From: Clostridium guangxiense
Lineage (GTDB): Bacteria > Bacillota > Clostridia > Clostridiales > Clostridiaceae
Length of the DNA: 64,000 bases
Direction of reading: 5' to 3'
NCBI RefSeq assembly: GCF_021043395.1
Contig: NZ_JAJNKE010000001.1
Location: 62,001 to 126,000 of the forward strand
Shown here: positions 44,463-54,090 of the stretch, in pieces
Layout: each line of letters begins with the position of its first letter
How positions within the stretch are numbered: the stretch's first letter is position 1
Notes under the pieces: generated by a model
Database searches by the model: none
Seen by the model: the letters and a program-made list of their open reading frames with translations, nothing else
Told to the model about the DNA's origin: nothing
Position numbers and translations under genes: made by a program

Positions 44463-44723
44463 TCACCTTAAAGCTAATGTAATAATTATTCTTTCAATTA
44501 TGTTAAATAAAATCAAAACAAAAAATGGAGAAAAATCAATCATAAAATTAGGCATAAACCTTTCTTGAATACTTCTAAATGGTTCAAGAAATGGATTAGT
44601 TATAGTTCTAATTATCCTTTTAAAATCATATAATGAATCTATTGGTAAAAACGATAGAACACAATCTATAATTACAGCCCATTCCAACAATCTTATTAAA
44701 TATATTAGCATAGTAATAACCAT
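44463..44723 (-). CDS. YggT family membrane protein
   Basis: An 86-residue protein with two membrane helices (about residues 1-25 and 60-82) and the family stretch IRTITNPFLEPFRSIQERFMP between them. YggT proteins are linked to osmotic tolerance and to the division cluster; mechanism unknown. The ATG has GAGGAG about 12 bases upstream. It lies between sepF and divIVA. Confidence 0.92.
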   Translation of the reverse strand: MVITMLIYLIRLLEWAVIIDCVLSFLPIDSLYDFKRIIRTITNPFLEPFRSIQERFMPNFMIDFSPFFVLILFNIIERIIITLALR

Positions 44724-44823
44724 AGCAATAAAATTCTCCTCACATTAAAGTTTCATACCTCTTGAAATTCAAATTCATGTGTATCAAAATATATAAAAAA
44801 TGGCATTTCATTATACATAAAGT

Positions 44824-45288
44824 TTATTTACTCCAGCTAAATATTCCCTTACTTGAAAGTTCATTTTTTAAATCTTTGCTAACTTCCACATTAGAAGGAG
44901 ACAGCAAATAAACACCTTTTTCAATTTCTTGAAGTTCACCATTAAGTACGTAACTTGCTCCACCCATAAAATCCAAAAGCCTCTGAGCTATCTTAGGCTC
45001 AAGTTCAGATACATTGACTACAACTATTTTCCTATTTTTAAGATCATCGCAGATTTGAGTTGCTTCATCATAATCGCTTGGTTTAACTATAGATACTTTT
45101 ATAGAATTAGCCGTATGTATATTTACCACCTTACTTGATTTTTTATTTTGAATTAAACTATTGTCATAATCATAAGCTTCTTCTTCCTCTAAATTTTTGT
45201 TGTCTTCAAGTTCACTTTCTTCTTCTTCATATTCCTCATCGTTAAGTCCTATGATACCCATTACTTTGTTTAAAACTTTACTAGCCAT
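44824..45288 (-). CDS. sepF: Cell division protein SepF
   Basis: SepF polymerises into arcs and tethers FtsZ to the membrane. The 154-residue product has an N-terminal amphipathic region ([14 protein letters not shown]), an acidic linker, and the DUF552 core: [60 protein letters not shown] followed by [11 protein letters not shown]. The core is complete. It lies 17 bases after yggS, and about 100 bases precede yggT. Confidence 0.95.
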   Translation of the reverse strand: MASKVLNKVMGIIGLNDEEYEEEESELEDNKNLEEEEAYDYDNSLIQNKKSSKVVNIHTANSIKVSIVKPSDYDEATQICDDLKNRKIVVVNVSELEPKIAQRLLDFMGGASYVLNGELQEIEKGVYLLSPSNVEVSKDLKNELSSKGIFSWSK

Positions 45289-45305
45289 TAGTTTACCCTC
45301 CTATA

Positions 45306-45965
45306 TTAATTATAATTTCTTTTACCAAATATCCCTTGGCCTATTCTTACTATATTAGCACCCTCTAGTATTGCGGTTTTATAGTCACCTGTCATTCCCA
45401 TAGATAAATATTTCATTTCAACATTTTTAAGTTTCATACCTTTTAATTTCTCAAATAAACTTTTCATCTGTGAGAAATATTTTTTGTTGCTTTCTTCATC
45501 TCCAATTGGAATCACAGTCATAAGCCCTTTGACTCTTACATTACTACATCTTTGGCACTCACCAAGAAGTTCATCCAAATTTTCCAATAAAATTCCACTT
45601 TTACTTTCTTCTCTACCTATGTTTATTTCTATAAGAGCATCAGCAAAAAGATTTTCTTTAGAATATCTTTTTTCAAGTTCTTTAAGCAATTTTACACTAT
45701 CTAAAGAATGTATTAAAAATACCTTTCCAACAATGTATTTTACTTTATTAGCTTGAAGATGACCAATAATATGCCACCTAACGTCACTTCCAAAATTATC
45801 ATACTTGGTTAAAAACTCCTGTACCTTATTTTCTCCAAAATCTCTAATTCCAAGATCATAAGCTTCTTTAATATCTTCCACAGGTTTAGTTTTTGATACA
45901 GCTACAAGTTTGACACCATCTGGAATGCTAGCCCTAACTTTTTCTAAATTTTCTGCTATACTCAA
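45306..45965 (-). CDS. PLP homeostasis protein YggS/PLPBP
   Basis: Pyridoxal-phosphate-binding protein without known enzymatic activity, needed for PLP and amino-acid balance. The 219-residue TIM-barrel product has KLVAVSKTKPVEDIKEAYDLGIRDFGENKVQE with the PLP-binding Lys, WHIIGHLQANKVKYIVG, LIEINIGREESKSG, KYLSMGMTGDYKTAILEGANIVRIGQGIFG. Named YlmE in Bacillus, where it also precedes sepF. The start follows GGAGACGG-type sequence. Confidence 0.95.
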   Translation of the reverse strand: MSIAENLEKVRASIPDGVKLVAVSKTKPVEDIKEAYDLGIRDFGENKVQEFLTKYDNFGSDVRWHIIGHLQANKVKYIVGKVFLIHSLDSVKLLKELEKRYSKENLFADALIEINIGREESKSGILLENLDELLGECQRCSNVRVKGLMTVIPIGDEESNKKYFSQMKSLFEKLKGMKLKNVEMKYLSMGMTGDYKTAILEGANIVRIGQGIFGKRNYN

Positions 45966-46120
45966 ATTAACCGTCTCCTTAAATAAAAAAAGTAGAATTC
46001 TTATTATTAGATATATTCTCCATAAATCTAGAAAATCCTCTAAAATAATTAATATTTTTTTTAATCATTTTAAATTAAGAAAAAATTTAATTACTAAATT
46101 ATAACTTTTTATAAAAATAG

Positions 46121-46852
46121 TCATTTTGCGCTCATATTTTTATATTTAATATTATTGTTGCTTGAGAACATTTTCACATCTGAATTAGTGCTCAATTTAA
46201 ATTTTATATTTCCATTACTTCTCATTTCTAAAAACTTAAGATAACTGCCATCAGCAAGCATATAACTTTTTAATTTATCTTCGTCTCCAATAGCTTTTAT
46301 GTTAAACGGAGCTCCAGTTTTAATCCCGTTTATTAATATAAACTCTGCATTGCAATATATTTCACTATTACTTAAAACTCTTTGACCATTTACAGAAATA
46401 GCTTCTGCTCCAGCAGATTTTAAAGCATTCAGTACATATCTAATATCATAATCGTGAAGCATTTCTCCAACATTATTAGAACTTTTTACAGTTCCTGTAA
46501 ACTCTCCTCCACTATCATTTAAAATTATTTCAACGCCTTCTCCTTCTATATCAACTTTTCCAAGTGCCATTCTATAAAGTTTTAGTTCATCCTGCATCTG
46601 TGTATTAGTCTCTGAAATATCATTTGTAGTTTTACTAAAATCAATAATTTTTTGTTTCGAATCAAAATATTGTTCTCTCAAATCATTTATATCACTTATA
46701 AGCTTACTTCTTTCCCTATAGACGTCCTGATACTGTTTTGAATTAAGATACACTGTTTTTTTAGTATTTCCAAAAGTAATGCTAGATGAAATAAGTATAC
46801 CTATAAAAATTGAAGCAATAAAAATAAATATAGAGGCTTCATTGTTTTTCAT
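46121..46852 (-). CDS. DUF881 membrane-anchored protein (YlxX/YlxW-like)
   Basis: A 243-residue protein with one N-terminal membrane helix (IFIFIASIFIGILISSSI), a coiled coil (about residues 45-95) and a DUF881 domain (GEGVEIILNDSGGEFTGT... DIRYVLNALKSAGAEAISVNGQRVLSNSEIYC). It is the second DUF881 gene of the cluster, downstream of sbp. Bacillus places two such genes (ylxW, ylxX) before sbp and ftsA. Function unknown, probably envelope-related. After it, ftsA-ftsZ would be expected but a gap of about 155 bases leads to yggS. Confidence 0.88.
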   Translation of the reverse strand: MKNNEASIFIFIASIFIGILISSSITFGNTKKTVYLNSKQYQDVYRERSKLISDINDLREQYFDSKQKIIDFSKTTNDISETNTQMQDELKLYRMALGKVDIEGEGVEIILNDSGGEFTGTVKSSNNVGEMLHDYDIRYVLNALKSAGAEAISVNGQRVLSNSEIYCNAEFILINGIKTGAPFNIKAIGDEDKLKSYMLADGSYLKFLEMRSNGNIKFKLSTNSDVKMFSSNNNIKYKNMSAK

Positions 46853-46864
46853 TGGATCACCTCA

Positions 46865-47203
46865 TTAGTGAATCTTAGCTTTTTCAAGTAGAATTCTTCT
46901 TATCGAAGCAAAGTTGTTGAATATCCTTGTTCCAAAAACAATGACAGCAGCAAGATATATTGGAAGGCTGAGCTTATCACCAAGATAAACAAGTGCTACA
47001 GCAAGAACTGCATTTCCAAAGAAACCTGATATAAAAACATCTGCTTTAAATTGCTTTTCAAGTCCAGCTCTTATTGCTCCAAAAACAGAATCAAGGCATG
47101 CAAAAATAGCCACTGAAAGATACGGTGAAAATTTATCTGGAATAGGCACATTCCAAACTACTCCTATTATTATTCCAATAAGTAGCCCAAAAACAGCAAT
47201 CAT
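46865..47203 (-). CDS. sbp: Small basic membrane protein Sbp (DUF1290)
   Basis: A 112-residue protein with three membrane helices and the conserved core VPIPDKFSPYLSVAIFACLDSVFGAIRAGLEKQF followed by FISGFFGNAVLAVALVYLGDKL, typical of DUF1290. In Bacillus the gene lies just upstream of ftsA. Its function is unknown. Here it sits between two DUF881 genes with gaps of 12-17 bases. Confidence 0.93.
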   Translation of the reverse strand: MIAVFGLLIGIIIGVVWNVPIPDKFSPYLSVAIFACLDSVFGAIRAGLEKQFKADVFISGFFGNAVLAVALVYLGDKLSLPIYLAAVIVFGTRIFNNFASIRRILLEKAKIH

Positions 47204-47220
47204 AATTAATCACTTCCTTA

Positions 47221-47961
47221 TCATTTATTTGAAGGTTTAGCAAAGTCAAACTTTATAATCTTGCTTGATTTTTTAATCTTAATATTATCAACTTTGTTGT
47301 ATTCAACTTTATAATTTTCAGGTATCATAGATAAAACACCAGGATAAGATAGAGCTGAATATAAAAGTTTGCTATTTCCAATAGCCTTTATTGTTATCTT
47401 TTCATAAGGGGATATTCTATCATCTCCAATAAATATATCTGAGCCACCACTTGAACTTTTTATTCCTGTTAGCGCCGTTATTCTATTGTCATTTATAGAA
47501 ATGGCTTCTGCTTGTGAAAAATTAAGTTCATTAATAAGATCTACAATATCTTCCCCCTTTATAGGATCTCCTTTATCAGAAGTATTGTCCGAAGTTGAAT
47601 TATTGGAATGGGATATGTTTTGTGGGGTTATAACTATCTCTACTCCTGGTCCGGATACATCTACAACTCCGAGTACCATTTTATCCTTATTTAATTCATC
47701 AAGTATTTGCTTGTTTGTACTACTGCTATCCGCTGCTGCACTTTGATATCCTTTAACCTGTTTTTGAAGGTCATCAACCTTTTTTTGCAGTTCACCTTTT
47801 TCTTTTGACAATTTATCAACTTCCCCAGAAATTTCGGTGCTACTTCTACTCGCATTTTCACTGTTCTCTTGAATACTTACAATTTTAAGCTGATGTGCTA
47901 TCATAAATCCAAGAATACAGCACACAGCAGCAACAGCTATCTGAGAACCTAGCTTTTTCAT
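47221..47961 (-). CDS. DUF881 membrane-anchored protein (YlxW-like)
   Basis: About 246 residues: an N-terminal membrane helix (IAVAAVCCILGFMIAHQL), a coiled coil (KLSKEKGELQKKVDDLQKQVKG) and a DUF881 domain with VVDVSGPGVEIVITPQN and EDIVDLINELNFSQAEAISINDNRITALTGI. The start is the ATG at 47961, after AGGTGGTGAA. The frame back to 47988 overlaps divIB. It follows divIB and precedes sbp, as ylxW follows divIB in Bacillus. Confidence 0.88.
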   Translation of the reverse strand: MKKLGSQIAVAAVCCILGFMIAHQLKIVSIQENSENASRSSTEISGEVDKLSKEKGELQKKVDDLQKQVKGYQSAAADSSSTNKQILDELNKDKMVLGVVDVSGPGVEIVITPQNISHSNNSTSDNTSDKGDPIKGEDIVDLINELNFSQAEAISINDNRITALTGIKSSSGGSDIFIGDDRISPYEKITIKAIGNSKLLYSALSYPGVLSMIPENYKVEYNKVDNIKIKKSSKIIKFDFAKPSNK

Positions 47962-47972
47962 CTCTTCACCAC

Positions 47973-48728
47973 CTAATTTTGAATACAATATACAGGATTT
48001 CCATTAAAGCTTACATCTACATACCCTTTTTTATCTTTAAGATTTTGCTGAAGCACTATATTAATTGCTTTATTCAATTTTTCACTTAATTCCTCTGGCG
48101 AACCTAAAATTATACACATATTATTAATATAAGCCTTTAAATTCACTCCATCTGATACATCAACAGTTGTTAAATTTAAACCACTACTTTGAAGAACAGC
48201 ATCCGTAAGCATCGATATACTTTTTAGCTTTCTTTCATCATCACATTTTATTATCTTACCAATCTCAGAACTACTAGTATTAAAACCATCTAATCGTATA
48301 AGCTTCATTCCATCAAGATTGTCCCTTTTTTCTAGTATAATACCATTTTTATCTATAATAATGTATTTATTTTGATTTTGCGCATAAAAAACTGCTTTTC
48401 TTTCTTTAACCGTTATGCTAATAGTATCTGGAAATTCTTTATGTATATTCACATCCATTATATATGGATTTTGTTTTATATTGCCTTTATATGACTTAAG
48501 AGAAACAGTAAATATATTTACCCCTTTTATAATACCTGATTGTTTTATTATCTCATTAGAGCTTATAATATAATTATTATTTACCACTACATTTTTTATA
48601 TTAAAATACGATAATTTAAGGCATAATGTTACAAGCACACAAATTAATATAATACTAAATAAAATTAATTTTTTTCTTCTTATCTTTTTTCTTCTTTTTT
48701 CTATAAGCTCATTTTTTTCGTTTACCAT
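47973..48728 (-). CDS. divIB: Cell division protein DivIB/FtsQ
   Basis: Bitopic division protein of the DivIB-DivIC-FtsL complex. The 251-residue product has a basic cytosolic N-terminus, one membrane helix (about residues 20-42), a POTRA domain starting FNIKNVVVNNNYIISSNEIIKQSGI and ending in FPDTISITVKERKAVFYAQNQNKYIIIDKNGIILE, and a beta-rich C-domain. It lies 180 bases after ftsW, a gap that holds a hairpin and may hold a promoter for the divIB-to-DUF881 group. Confidence 0.93.
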   Translation of the reverse strand: MVNEKNELIEKRRKKIRRKKLILFSIILICVLVTLCLKLSYFNIKNVVVNNNYIISSNEIIKQSGIIKGVNIFTVSLKSYKGNIKQNPYIMDVNIHKEFPDTISITVKERKAVFYAQNQNKYIIIDKNGIILEKRDNLDGMKLIRLDGFNTSSSEIGKIIKCDDERKLKSISMLTDAVLQSSGLNLTTVDVSDGVNLKAYINNMCIILGSPEELSEKLNKAINIVLQQNLKDKKGYVDVSFNGNPVYCIQN

Positions 48729-48781
48729 AGATTCACCCTATTTTCTAAAATATTATTATGTGAATTTCCTTATTAAGCAAT

Positions 48782-48825
48782 AGTAGAATATAAAATCACT
48801 AAATTATGTGATTCCACATTCTACT
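48782..48825. terminator. Hairpin between ftsW and divIB
   Basis: AGTAGAAT (48782-48789) pairs with ATTCTACT (48818-48825), with an inner AATCAC/GTGATT stem. No T-run follows on the minus strand, so it may attenuate or process the ftsW-divIB transcript rather than end it. Confidence 0.4.
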
Positions 48826-48910
48826 TTTATTTTTACTGTTTTTTATATTATATCAGTTTTCAACTCAAAAATTTATGAATATTTATTTACAAATTTTCCT
48901 TTTTTATAAT

Positions 48911-50023
48911 TCACGAAGTTTGGGATGATATGTTTAAAAGTATGCCAATAGCAATTAAATTAAATAGCAATGAAGAACCTCCATAACTTATAAATGGAAG
49001 TGGTACACCAGTTACTGGCATTGAATTAGTAACAACAGCTACATTAATAATTGCTTGAACAGCAATTACAGAGGTTATACCAACTGCAAGAAGGGTCCCA
49101 TACATATCCTTTGAACGCATAGCTGTTCGTATTCCCCTTTGGATTAATATTAAAAACAACATTATTATAAAAGCACATCCTATTAATCCAAGTTCTTCTC
49201 CAATTATAGAAAATATAAAATCATTATAAGGTTCAGGTATATAATAACACTTTTGTCTCGATTGTCCAAGTCCCAATCCTTTAAGACCACCAGAACCTAA
49301 TGCTAGTAATGATTGGCAAGTTTGATATCCATAACTTTGAGAATATTTCCATGGATTTTGAAAAGCCAAGAATCTAGTATGCCTATATCCAACTGACATA
49401 GTAAAAAATACTCCAAGTGGAACCACCCCACAAGCAAGTACAAATGCAATATGTTTTATTTTTGCTCCTCCAACAAACATTATTATTATACTTACAACCA
49501 TTATTACAGTTGCAATACTTAGGTTTTTTTCAATATATACAAGTCCTGCAAAGAAAGCTGCCATAACAAGATAAACTATGAAATTAGGAAAAAACCTCTT
49601 TATTCTATTCCCATTTTTTTCGATTGCCTTTGCTAAAACAATTACCACTGCATATTTTGCTATTTCTGACGGCTGCAAATTGAATCCAGGTATTGGTATC
49701 CATCTTTTGGCACCATTTATCGCTGGAAACATAAGAACCACTAAAAGCAAAATTACAGTTACAATAATAATAATACCAGTGAATTTTTTCATTTTATGAT
49801 AATCAATTTTCTCTACTACAAAAAGAGCTATTAATCCTATTATTGCTGCAAACCCTTGCTTCTTTAAAAAAAACATATCGTCATACTTAAAGTCAGAGCT
49901 GTTAAGTGCACTGTAAGAGCTTGCACTATACACCATTACTACACCAATTGCAACAAGAAGTAAAACTGTTGCAAGAAGTATAAAATCCACCTCAACCTTT
50001 TGAAAAAGTTTTGGTTTTGCCAT
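48911..50023 (-). CDS. ftsW: FtsW/RodA/SpoVE family glycosyltransferase
   Basis: SEDS-family peptidoglycan polymerase that works with a class B PBP. About 370 residues with ten membrane helices and the family signatures GAKRWIPIPGFNLQPSEIAKYAVVI, YRHTRFLAFQNPW, IPEPYNDFIFSIIGEELGLIG and GVPLPFISYGGSSLLFN. The start at 50023 has GGGAGG seven bases upstream. Whether it serves division (FtsW) or the spore cortex (SpoVE) cannot be told; the adjacent PBP has PASTA domains like both PbpB and SpoVD. murD is missing between mraY and this gene. Confidence 0.94.
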   Translation of the reverse strand: MAKPKLFQKVEVDFILLATVLLLVAIGVVMVYSASSYSALNSSDFKYDDMFFLKKQGFAAIIGLIALFVVEKIDYHKMKKFTGIIIIVTVILLLVVLMFPAINGAKRWIPIPGFNLQPSEIAKYAVVIVLAKAIEKNGNRIKRFFPNFIVYLVMAAFFAGLVYIEKNLSIATVIMVVSIIIMFVGGAKIKHIAFVLACGVVPLGVFFTMSVGYRHTRFLAFQNPWKYSQSYGYQTCQSLLALGSGGLKGLGLGQSRQKCYYIPEPYNDFIFSIIGEELGLIGCAFIIMLFLILIQRGIRTAMRSKDMYGTLLAVGITSVIAVQAIINVAVVTNSMPVTGVPLPFISYGGSSLLFNLIAIGILLNISSQTS

Positions 50024-50079
50024 ACCCAATCCTCCCATAAAATTATTTAACCTAATCCATCACATTAACTTTAGTTTTT

Positions 50080-51033
50080 CTAAAATAAAGCTAAAAATGA
50101 AATAAGACAAAGTACAACAGTTACAATACAAAATACTGATACAACTTTAGTTTCATGCCAGCCAAGTTTTTCAAAGTGATGATGAATAGGGGCCATTTTA
50201 AAGAACCTTTTTCCTGTATGCTTAAAGTATGTAACCTGTATTACTACTGAAGCCGCTTCTATAACATATATTCCACCTACAATTATAACCAAAATAGGTA
50301 ATTTCAATACAAGTGCTACTGCAGCTACTGCTCCACCAAGTCCAAGTGATCCTGTATCTCCCATAAAAATTTGTGCTGGATAGGAATTATATTTAAGAAA
50401 CCCCAAAAGTGTTCCTATAATAATTCCACAAAATACAGAAAGAGAATATTCATGCCATGAAAAGCATATTACACCAAAGAAAGTCATAACAAGAAGCGTT
50501 ACTGATGAAGCAAGTCCATCAAGCCCATCGGTTAAATTAACAGCATTTGTAACTGCTACCATATAAAAAATCACTAACAAAATATATATAATTGGATTAA
50601 GTGTCATACTTATTTTAAGAAAAGGAATATAAATATCTGTTCCAAAATGAAAATATGAATAATAAGCAACACCACATGATGCTATAAGTTCGAGCAAAGA
50701 TTTTTGCTTTACAGTCAATCCTTCATTTTGTTTATGAACAATTTTAAGCATATCGTCTAAAAAACCTATAAGTGAAAATGCTAAGAAACATAAAAATACA
50801 AAAATCACATTGCTATTTATATTTTTATTCATAATAAGCATTGAAACTACTGCTGTTGTTATAAATATTATTCCTCCCATGGTAGGTGTACCTGCTTTTT
50901 TCCTATGACTAGCTGGTCCCTCTTCTCTTATGTTCTGTCCAAACTTTAATTTATGTAAAATAGGTATAAGCAAAGGTCCTTGAAGAATGGACAACAAAAA
51001 TGCAATTAATACTGAATAAATTATTACTCCCAT
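50080..51033 (-). CDS. mraY: Phospho-N-acetylmuramoyl-pentapeptide transferase MraY
   Basis: Membrane enzyme that makes lipid I from UDP-MurNAc-pentapeptide and undecaprenyl phosphate. The 317-residue product has ten membrane helices and all signatures: [42 protein letters not shown], and the His triplet [13 protein letters not shown]. Its AAGGAGATATAAC ribosome site is strong. It sits one base after murF, so the two are co-translated. Confidence 0.97.
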   Translation of the reverse strand: MGVIIYSVLIAFLLSILQGPLLIPILHKLKFGQNIREEGPASHRKKAGTPTMGGIIFITTAVVSMLIMNKNINSNVIFVFLCFLAFSLIGFLDDMLKIVHKQNEGLTVKQKSLLELIASCGVAYYSYFHFGTDIYIPFLKISMTLNPIIYILLVIFYMVAVTNAVNLTDGLDGLASSVTLLVMTFFGVICFSWHEYSLSVFCGIIIGTLLGFLKYNSYPAQIFMGDTGSLGLGGAVAAVALVLKLPILVIIVGGIYVIEAASVVIQVTYFKHTGKRFFKMAPIHHHFEKLGWHETKVVSVFCIVTVVLCLISFLALF

Positions 51034-51034
51034 G

Positions 51035-52411
51035 TTATATCTCCTTAAGTCTTTTTACTATATTTTCAAACTTCATGAGTCTAGATGCTTTTACAAGTAC
51101 CACATCACCTTTATTAATTATACTTTCTATATATTTAGTAGCCTCTTCGGTATTTAAGAACTCTTTATGCTTATTTATGTTGTTAAATCCAACGCCATAA
51201 GCTTTATTAAATTCTCCAACAGTTATAAGTAAGTCTATTCCATTTAAAGCAGCATATTCTCCAACATCTTTATGCCCATTAAAGGCTTCTTCCCCTAGTT
51301 CTCTCATAGTTCCAAATACAGCTATTTTTCTTTCACCAGGTATATTTTTAACAACTTCGATTGCAGCTTTCATAGAATCTGGACTTGCATTATATGAATC
51401 GTCGACTATTGTAAATTTTTCTCTTTTAACAATATCAAGTCTCATAGATGTCATTTCAATATTTTCTAATCCACTGTTTATTTTGTTATAATCAATTCCA
51501 AGTTTTCTTCCACATGCAATTGCAAGCAAGCTGTTTTCAATATTATGCTTACCTGGTACTGTTATATTAAATTTAGTTTTTTCAACTTTACCATGTGAAC
51601 TTATTTTAAAACTAGAACTACTTTCATTTAACTCCAAATTAATAGCATTAAAATCTCCATTTCCACTTGCAGATGTCTTTATAATTTTATATTTTGAAGA
51701 AGAAATGGAACTTAAAAGGTCATTATCTCCATTTACTATTAAAATATTATTTTCATTAAAAAAATCTGTTATTTCAAGTTTAGCCTTCAATATATTCTCA
51801 CGAGTTTTTAAATTTTCTATATGAGATATTCCTATATTTGTTATAATAGCTATATCTGGTCTTGCAGCCTTAGCCATTCTATGTATTTCATTTAAATTGC
51901 TCATTCCCATTTCAAGTACAGCCACATCATATGTATTATCAAGCTGAAAAATCATAAGCGGAAGCCCTATCTCATTATTAAAATTACCAGAGGTTTTAAA
52001 AACTTTAAATTCACTTTGAAGAACAGAACAAGTTATATCTTTCGTTGAAGTTTTTCCAGTTGAGCCTGTAATTCCAACTACTTTTATATTCTTTAGAGTT
52101 TTTCTGTAATACTCAGCCAAATCTAAAAGTGCCTGTTTAGTATCCCTTACAACTATTACTGAAGAATCTCCATACTGTTTTGCGTTCTTTTCTAAAACTT
52201 CATCCACTATGCATAAACTAGCTCCATTTTCTATAGCCTTACAAATAAACTCATTTCCATTAAAATTTTCGCCTTTTAATGCTATAAAAATTGAACCTTC
52301 CTCTATCTTTCTTGTATCTGTGCTTACTTTATTAAATAAGGATTTTTTTCCGCGAACTAAAGTTTTACCATTTACAGCATTTAAAATTTGATCAAAAGTT
52401 AAACATTCCAA
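51035..52411 (-). CDS. murF: UDP-MurNAc-tripeptide--D-alanyl-D-alanine ligase MurF
   Basis: ATP-dependent ligase adding D-Ala-D-Ala to the UDP-MurNAc-tripeptide. The 458-residue product has an N-domain ([28 protein letters not shown]), the P-loop [52 protein letters not shown], and a C-domain with [19 protein letters not shown]. Start is a TTG at 52411, directly after the murE stop and nine bases after AAAGGAG. It lies between murE and mraY. Confidence 0.96.
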   Translation of the reverse strand: MECLTFDQILNAVNGKTLVRGKKSLFNKVSTDTRKIEEGSIFIALKGENFNGNEFICKAIENGASLCIVDEVLEKNAKQYGDSSVIVVRDTKQALLDLAEYYRKTLKNIKVVGITGSTGKTSTKDITCSVLQSEFKVFKTSGNFNNEIGLPLMIFQLDNTYDVAVLEMGMSNLNEIHRMAKAARPDIAIITNIGISHIENLKTRENILKAKLEITDFFNENNILIVNGDNDLLSSISSSKYKIIKTSASGNGDFNAINLELNESSSSFKISSHGKVEKTKFNITVPGKHNIENSLLAIACGRKLGIDYNKINSGLENIEMTSMRLDIVKREKFTIVDDSYNASPDSMKAAIEVVKNIPGERKIAVFGTMRELGEEAFNGHKDVGEYAALNGIDLLITVGEFNKAYGVGFNNINKHKEFLNTEEATKYIESIINKGDVVLVKASRLMKFENIVKRLKEI

Positions 52412-53860
52412 TTAAAACAGCTCCTTTACTAGCTTTCCAACAATTTCTCTTTCATCAAAATGAATGGTCTTATCTTTTAATATTTGATAGTCTTCATGTC
52501 CTTTTCCTGCAATAACTATAACATCATCTTTTTCTGCCATTTTTAACGCTTCTCTTATTGCTTCCATTCTATTTTCAACCGCTATGTAATTATTTTTATC
52601 TATTCCTTTTAATATATCCTTTATAATATCAGAAGGATTCTCACTTCTTGGATTATCTGAAGTGACTATGGCAATATCACTCATCTCGGAGCCAATTTTA
52701 CCCATTATAGGTCTCTTTGTTTTATCTCTATCTCCACCACAACCAAATACAGAAATAAGTTTCCCCTTAGTAAATTCTCTTGCAGTTGAAAGTATGTTTT
52801 GGAGTCCATCGGGAGTATGCGCATAATCAACAATAATATCAAAGCCAACATTATAGCCTTTTGAAACTATCTCACATCTTCCAGGAACAGCAGATAATCT
52901 TTCCAGTCCAGCCTTTACCTTTTCCAAAGAAATACCTTCTGCAAGACAAGCCGCTGCACTTCCAAGTGCATTATATACATTGTATTTACCAGGTATATTT
53001 ATAAATGTTTTTATTCTATTTCCATTATAGTTTAATTCAAATTCTGTTCCTTTAGAACTCATTTTTATATTTTCTGCTTTTATATTTGAAGCATTATCTA
53101 TTCCATATGTAATTTTGGAGTTTTTAACATCATCAAAAACCCTTTTACCATATTTATCATCAATATTTATTATAGAATTTTTACTATTTTGAAAAAGTAT
53201 CATTTTAGCTTTATAGTAATTTTTAAAGGTTTTATGAAAATCAAGATGATCCCTTGTTAAATTAGTGAATATGCCTTGATTAAATTGAATACCATATACC
53301 CTATTTAAATATAAAGAATGAGATGAAACTTCCATAACACAATATTCTATTCCTTCTGACACCATATCCGAAAACAACTTTTGAAGTTCAGTTGATTCTG
53401 GTGTAGTTCTATGAGTTTCTATTTTTTTATTTCCAACATAATTTGCAATTGTTCCTATAAGTCCAACTTTATACCCTGCACTTTCAAGCATGGACTTCAT
53501 CATATATGTAGATGTAGTTTTTCCATTAGTTCCGGTGATGCCTATAATTTTAAGTTTTTTTGCTGGATTTCCATAAAAATTTGCACTTAAAATAGACATA
53601 GCCTTTCTTCCATCCTCTACCTTGATAACTGTACACTTAGGAATAGATTTTAAACTCTTTGTGCATATAACAGCTGAAGCACCATTTTCTACAGCTTTCC
53701 CAATAAAATTATGCCCGTCGCTTTGATAACCTTCAATGCAGAAAAATAATCCATTCTTTTCAATTTTTCTTGAATCGTAGTGAATATTTGTTATGTCGTC
53801 CTCAATGCTGCCATTTATAACCTCATAGCTAACACCAGCTAATATTTCTTTAAGTTTCAT
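52412..53860 (-). CDS. murE: UDP-MurNAc-tripeptide synthetase MurE
   Basis: ATP-dependent ligase adding the third stem residue. The 482-residue product has [25 protein letters not shown], the P-loop [45 protein letters not shown] and the DNPRSENP motif, which in this family points to meso-diaminopimelate as the added amino acid, in line with clostridial peptidoglycan. It lies between murF and the PASTA PBP, separated from the latter by palindromic element C. Confidence 0.96.
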   Translation of the reverse strand: MKLKEILAGVSYEVINGSIEDDITNIHYDSRKIEKNGLFFCIEGYQSDGHNFIGKAVENGASAVICTKSLKSIPKCTVIKVEDGRKAMSILSANFYGNPAKKLKIIGITGTNGKTTSTYMMKSMLESAGYKVGLIGTIANYVGNKKIETHRTTPESTELQKLFSDMVSEGIEYCVMEVSSHSLYLNRVYGIQFNQGIFTNLTRDHLDFHKTFKNYYKAKMILFQNSKNSIINIDDKYGKRVFDDVKNSKITYGIDNASNIKAENIKMSSKGTEFELNYNGNRIKTFINIPGKYNVYNALGSAAACLAEGISLEKVKAGLERLSAVPGRCEIVSKGYNVGFDIIVDYAHTPDGLQNILSTAREFTKGKLISVFGCGGDRDKTKRPIMGKIGSEMSDIAIVTSDNPRSENPSDIIKDILKGIDKNNYIAVENRMEAIREALKMAEKDDVIVIAGKGHEDYQILKDKTIHFDEREIVGKLVKELF

Positions 53861-53879
53861 AATACCACCCCTTTTAAAT

Positions 53880-54090
53880 TCAGAGGACAGAGTACAAAGT
53901 ACAGAGCACAGTTAACGTTAATTTGTCTTCCTACCGTCAGATAAATCTAAAATTATATAAATTCAAATGATGTTCATCTATGCTGAACGAAAACATTACC
54001 TTATTTTATTAAATTTTAAGATTTTCTGTAATAAAGCGGAAGAAAATCATCCATAACTGCCCTCTGTACTCTGTCAACTGTACTCTGTTA
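53880..54090. repeat. Dispersed palindromic element, copy C (murE/PBP junction)
   Basis: Left outer arm ACAGAGTACAAAGTACAGAGCACAG and right outer arm CTCTGTACTCTGTCAACTGTACTCTG are inverted. Inner ends GTTAACGTTAATTTGTCTTCC (left) and GGAAGAAAATCATCCATAAC (right) are also nearly inverted and match copies B and D. The interior is about 90 bases of AT-rich sequence. It fills the whole gap between the PBP and murE genes inside the cell-wall cluster. Confidence 0.72.

Noticed and set aside
45966-46120. Remnants of ftsA/ftsZ in the yggS-DUF881 gap
   Set aside because: The 155 bases are AT-rich and show no recognisable coding remnant in any frame.
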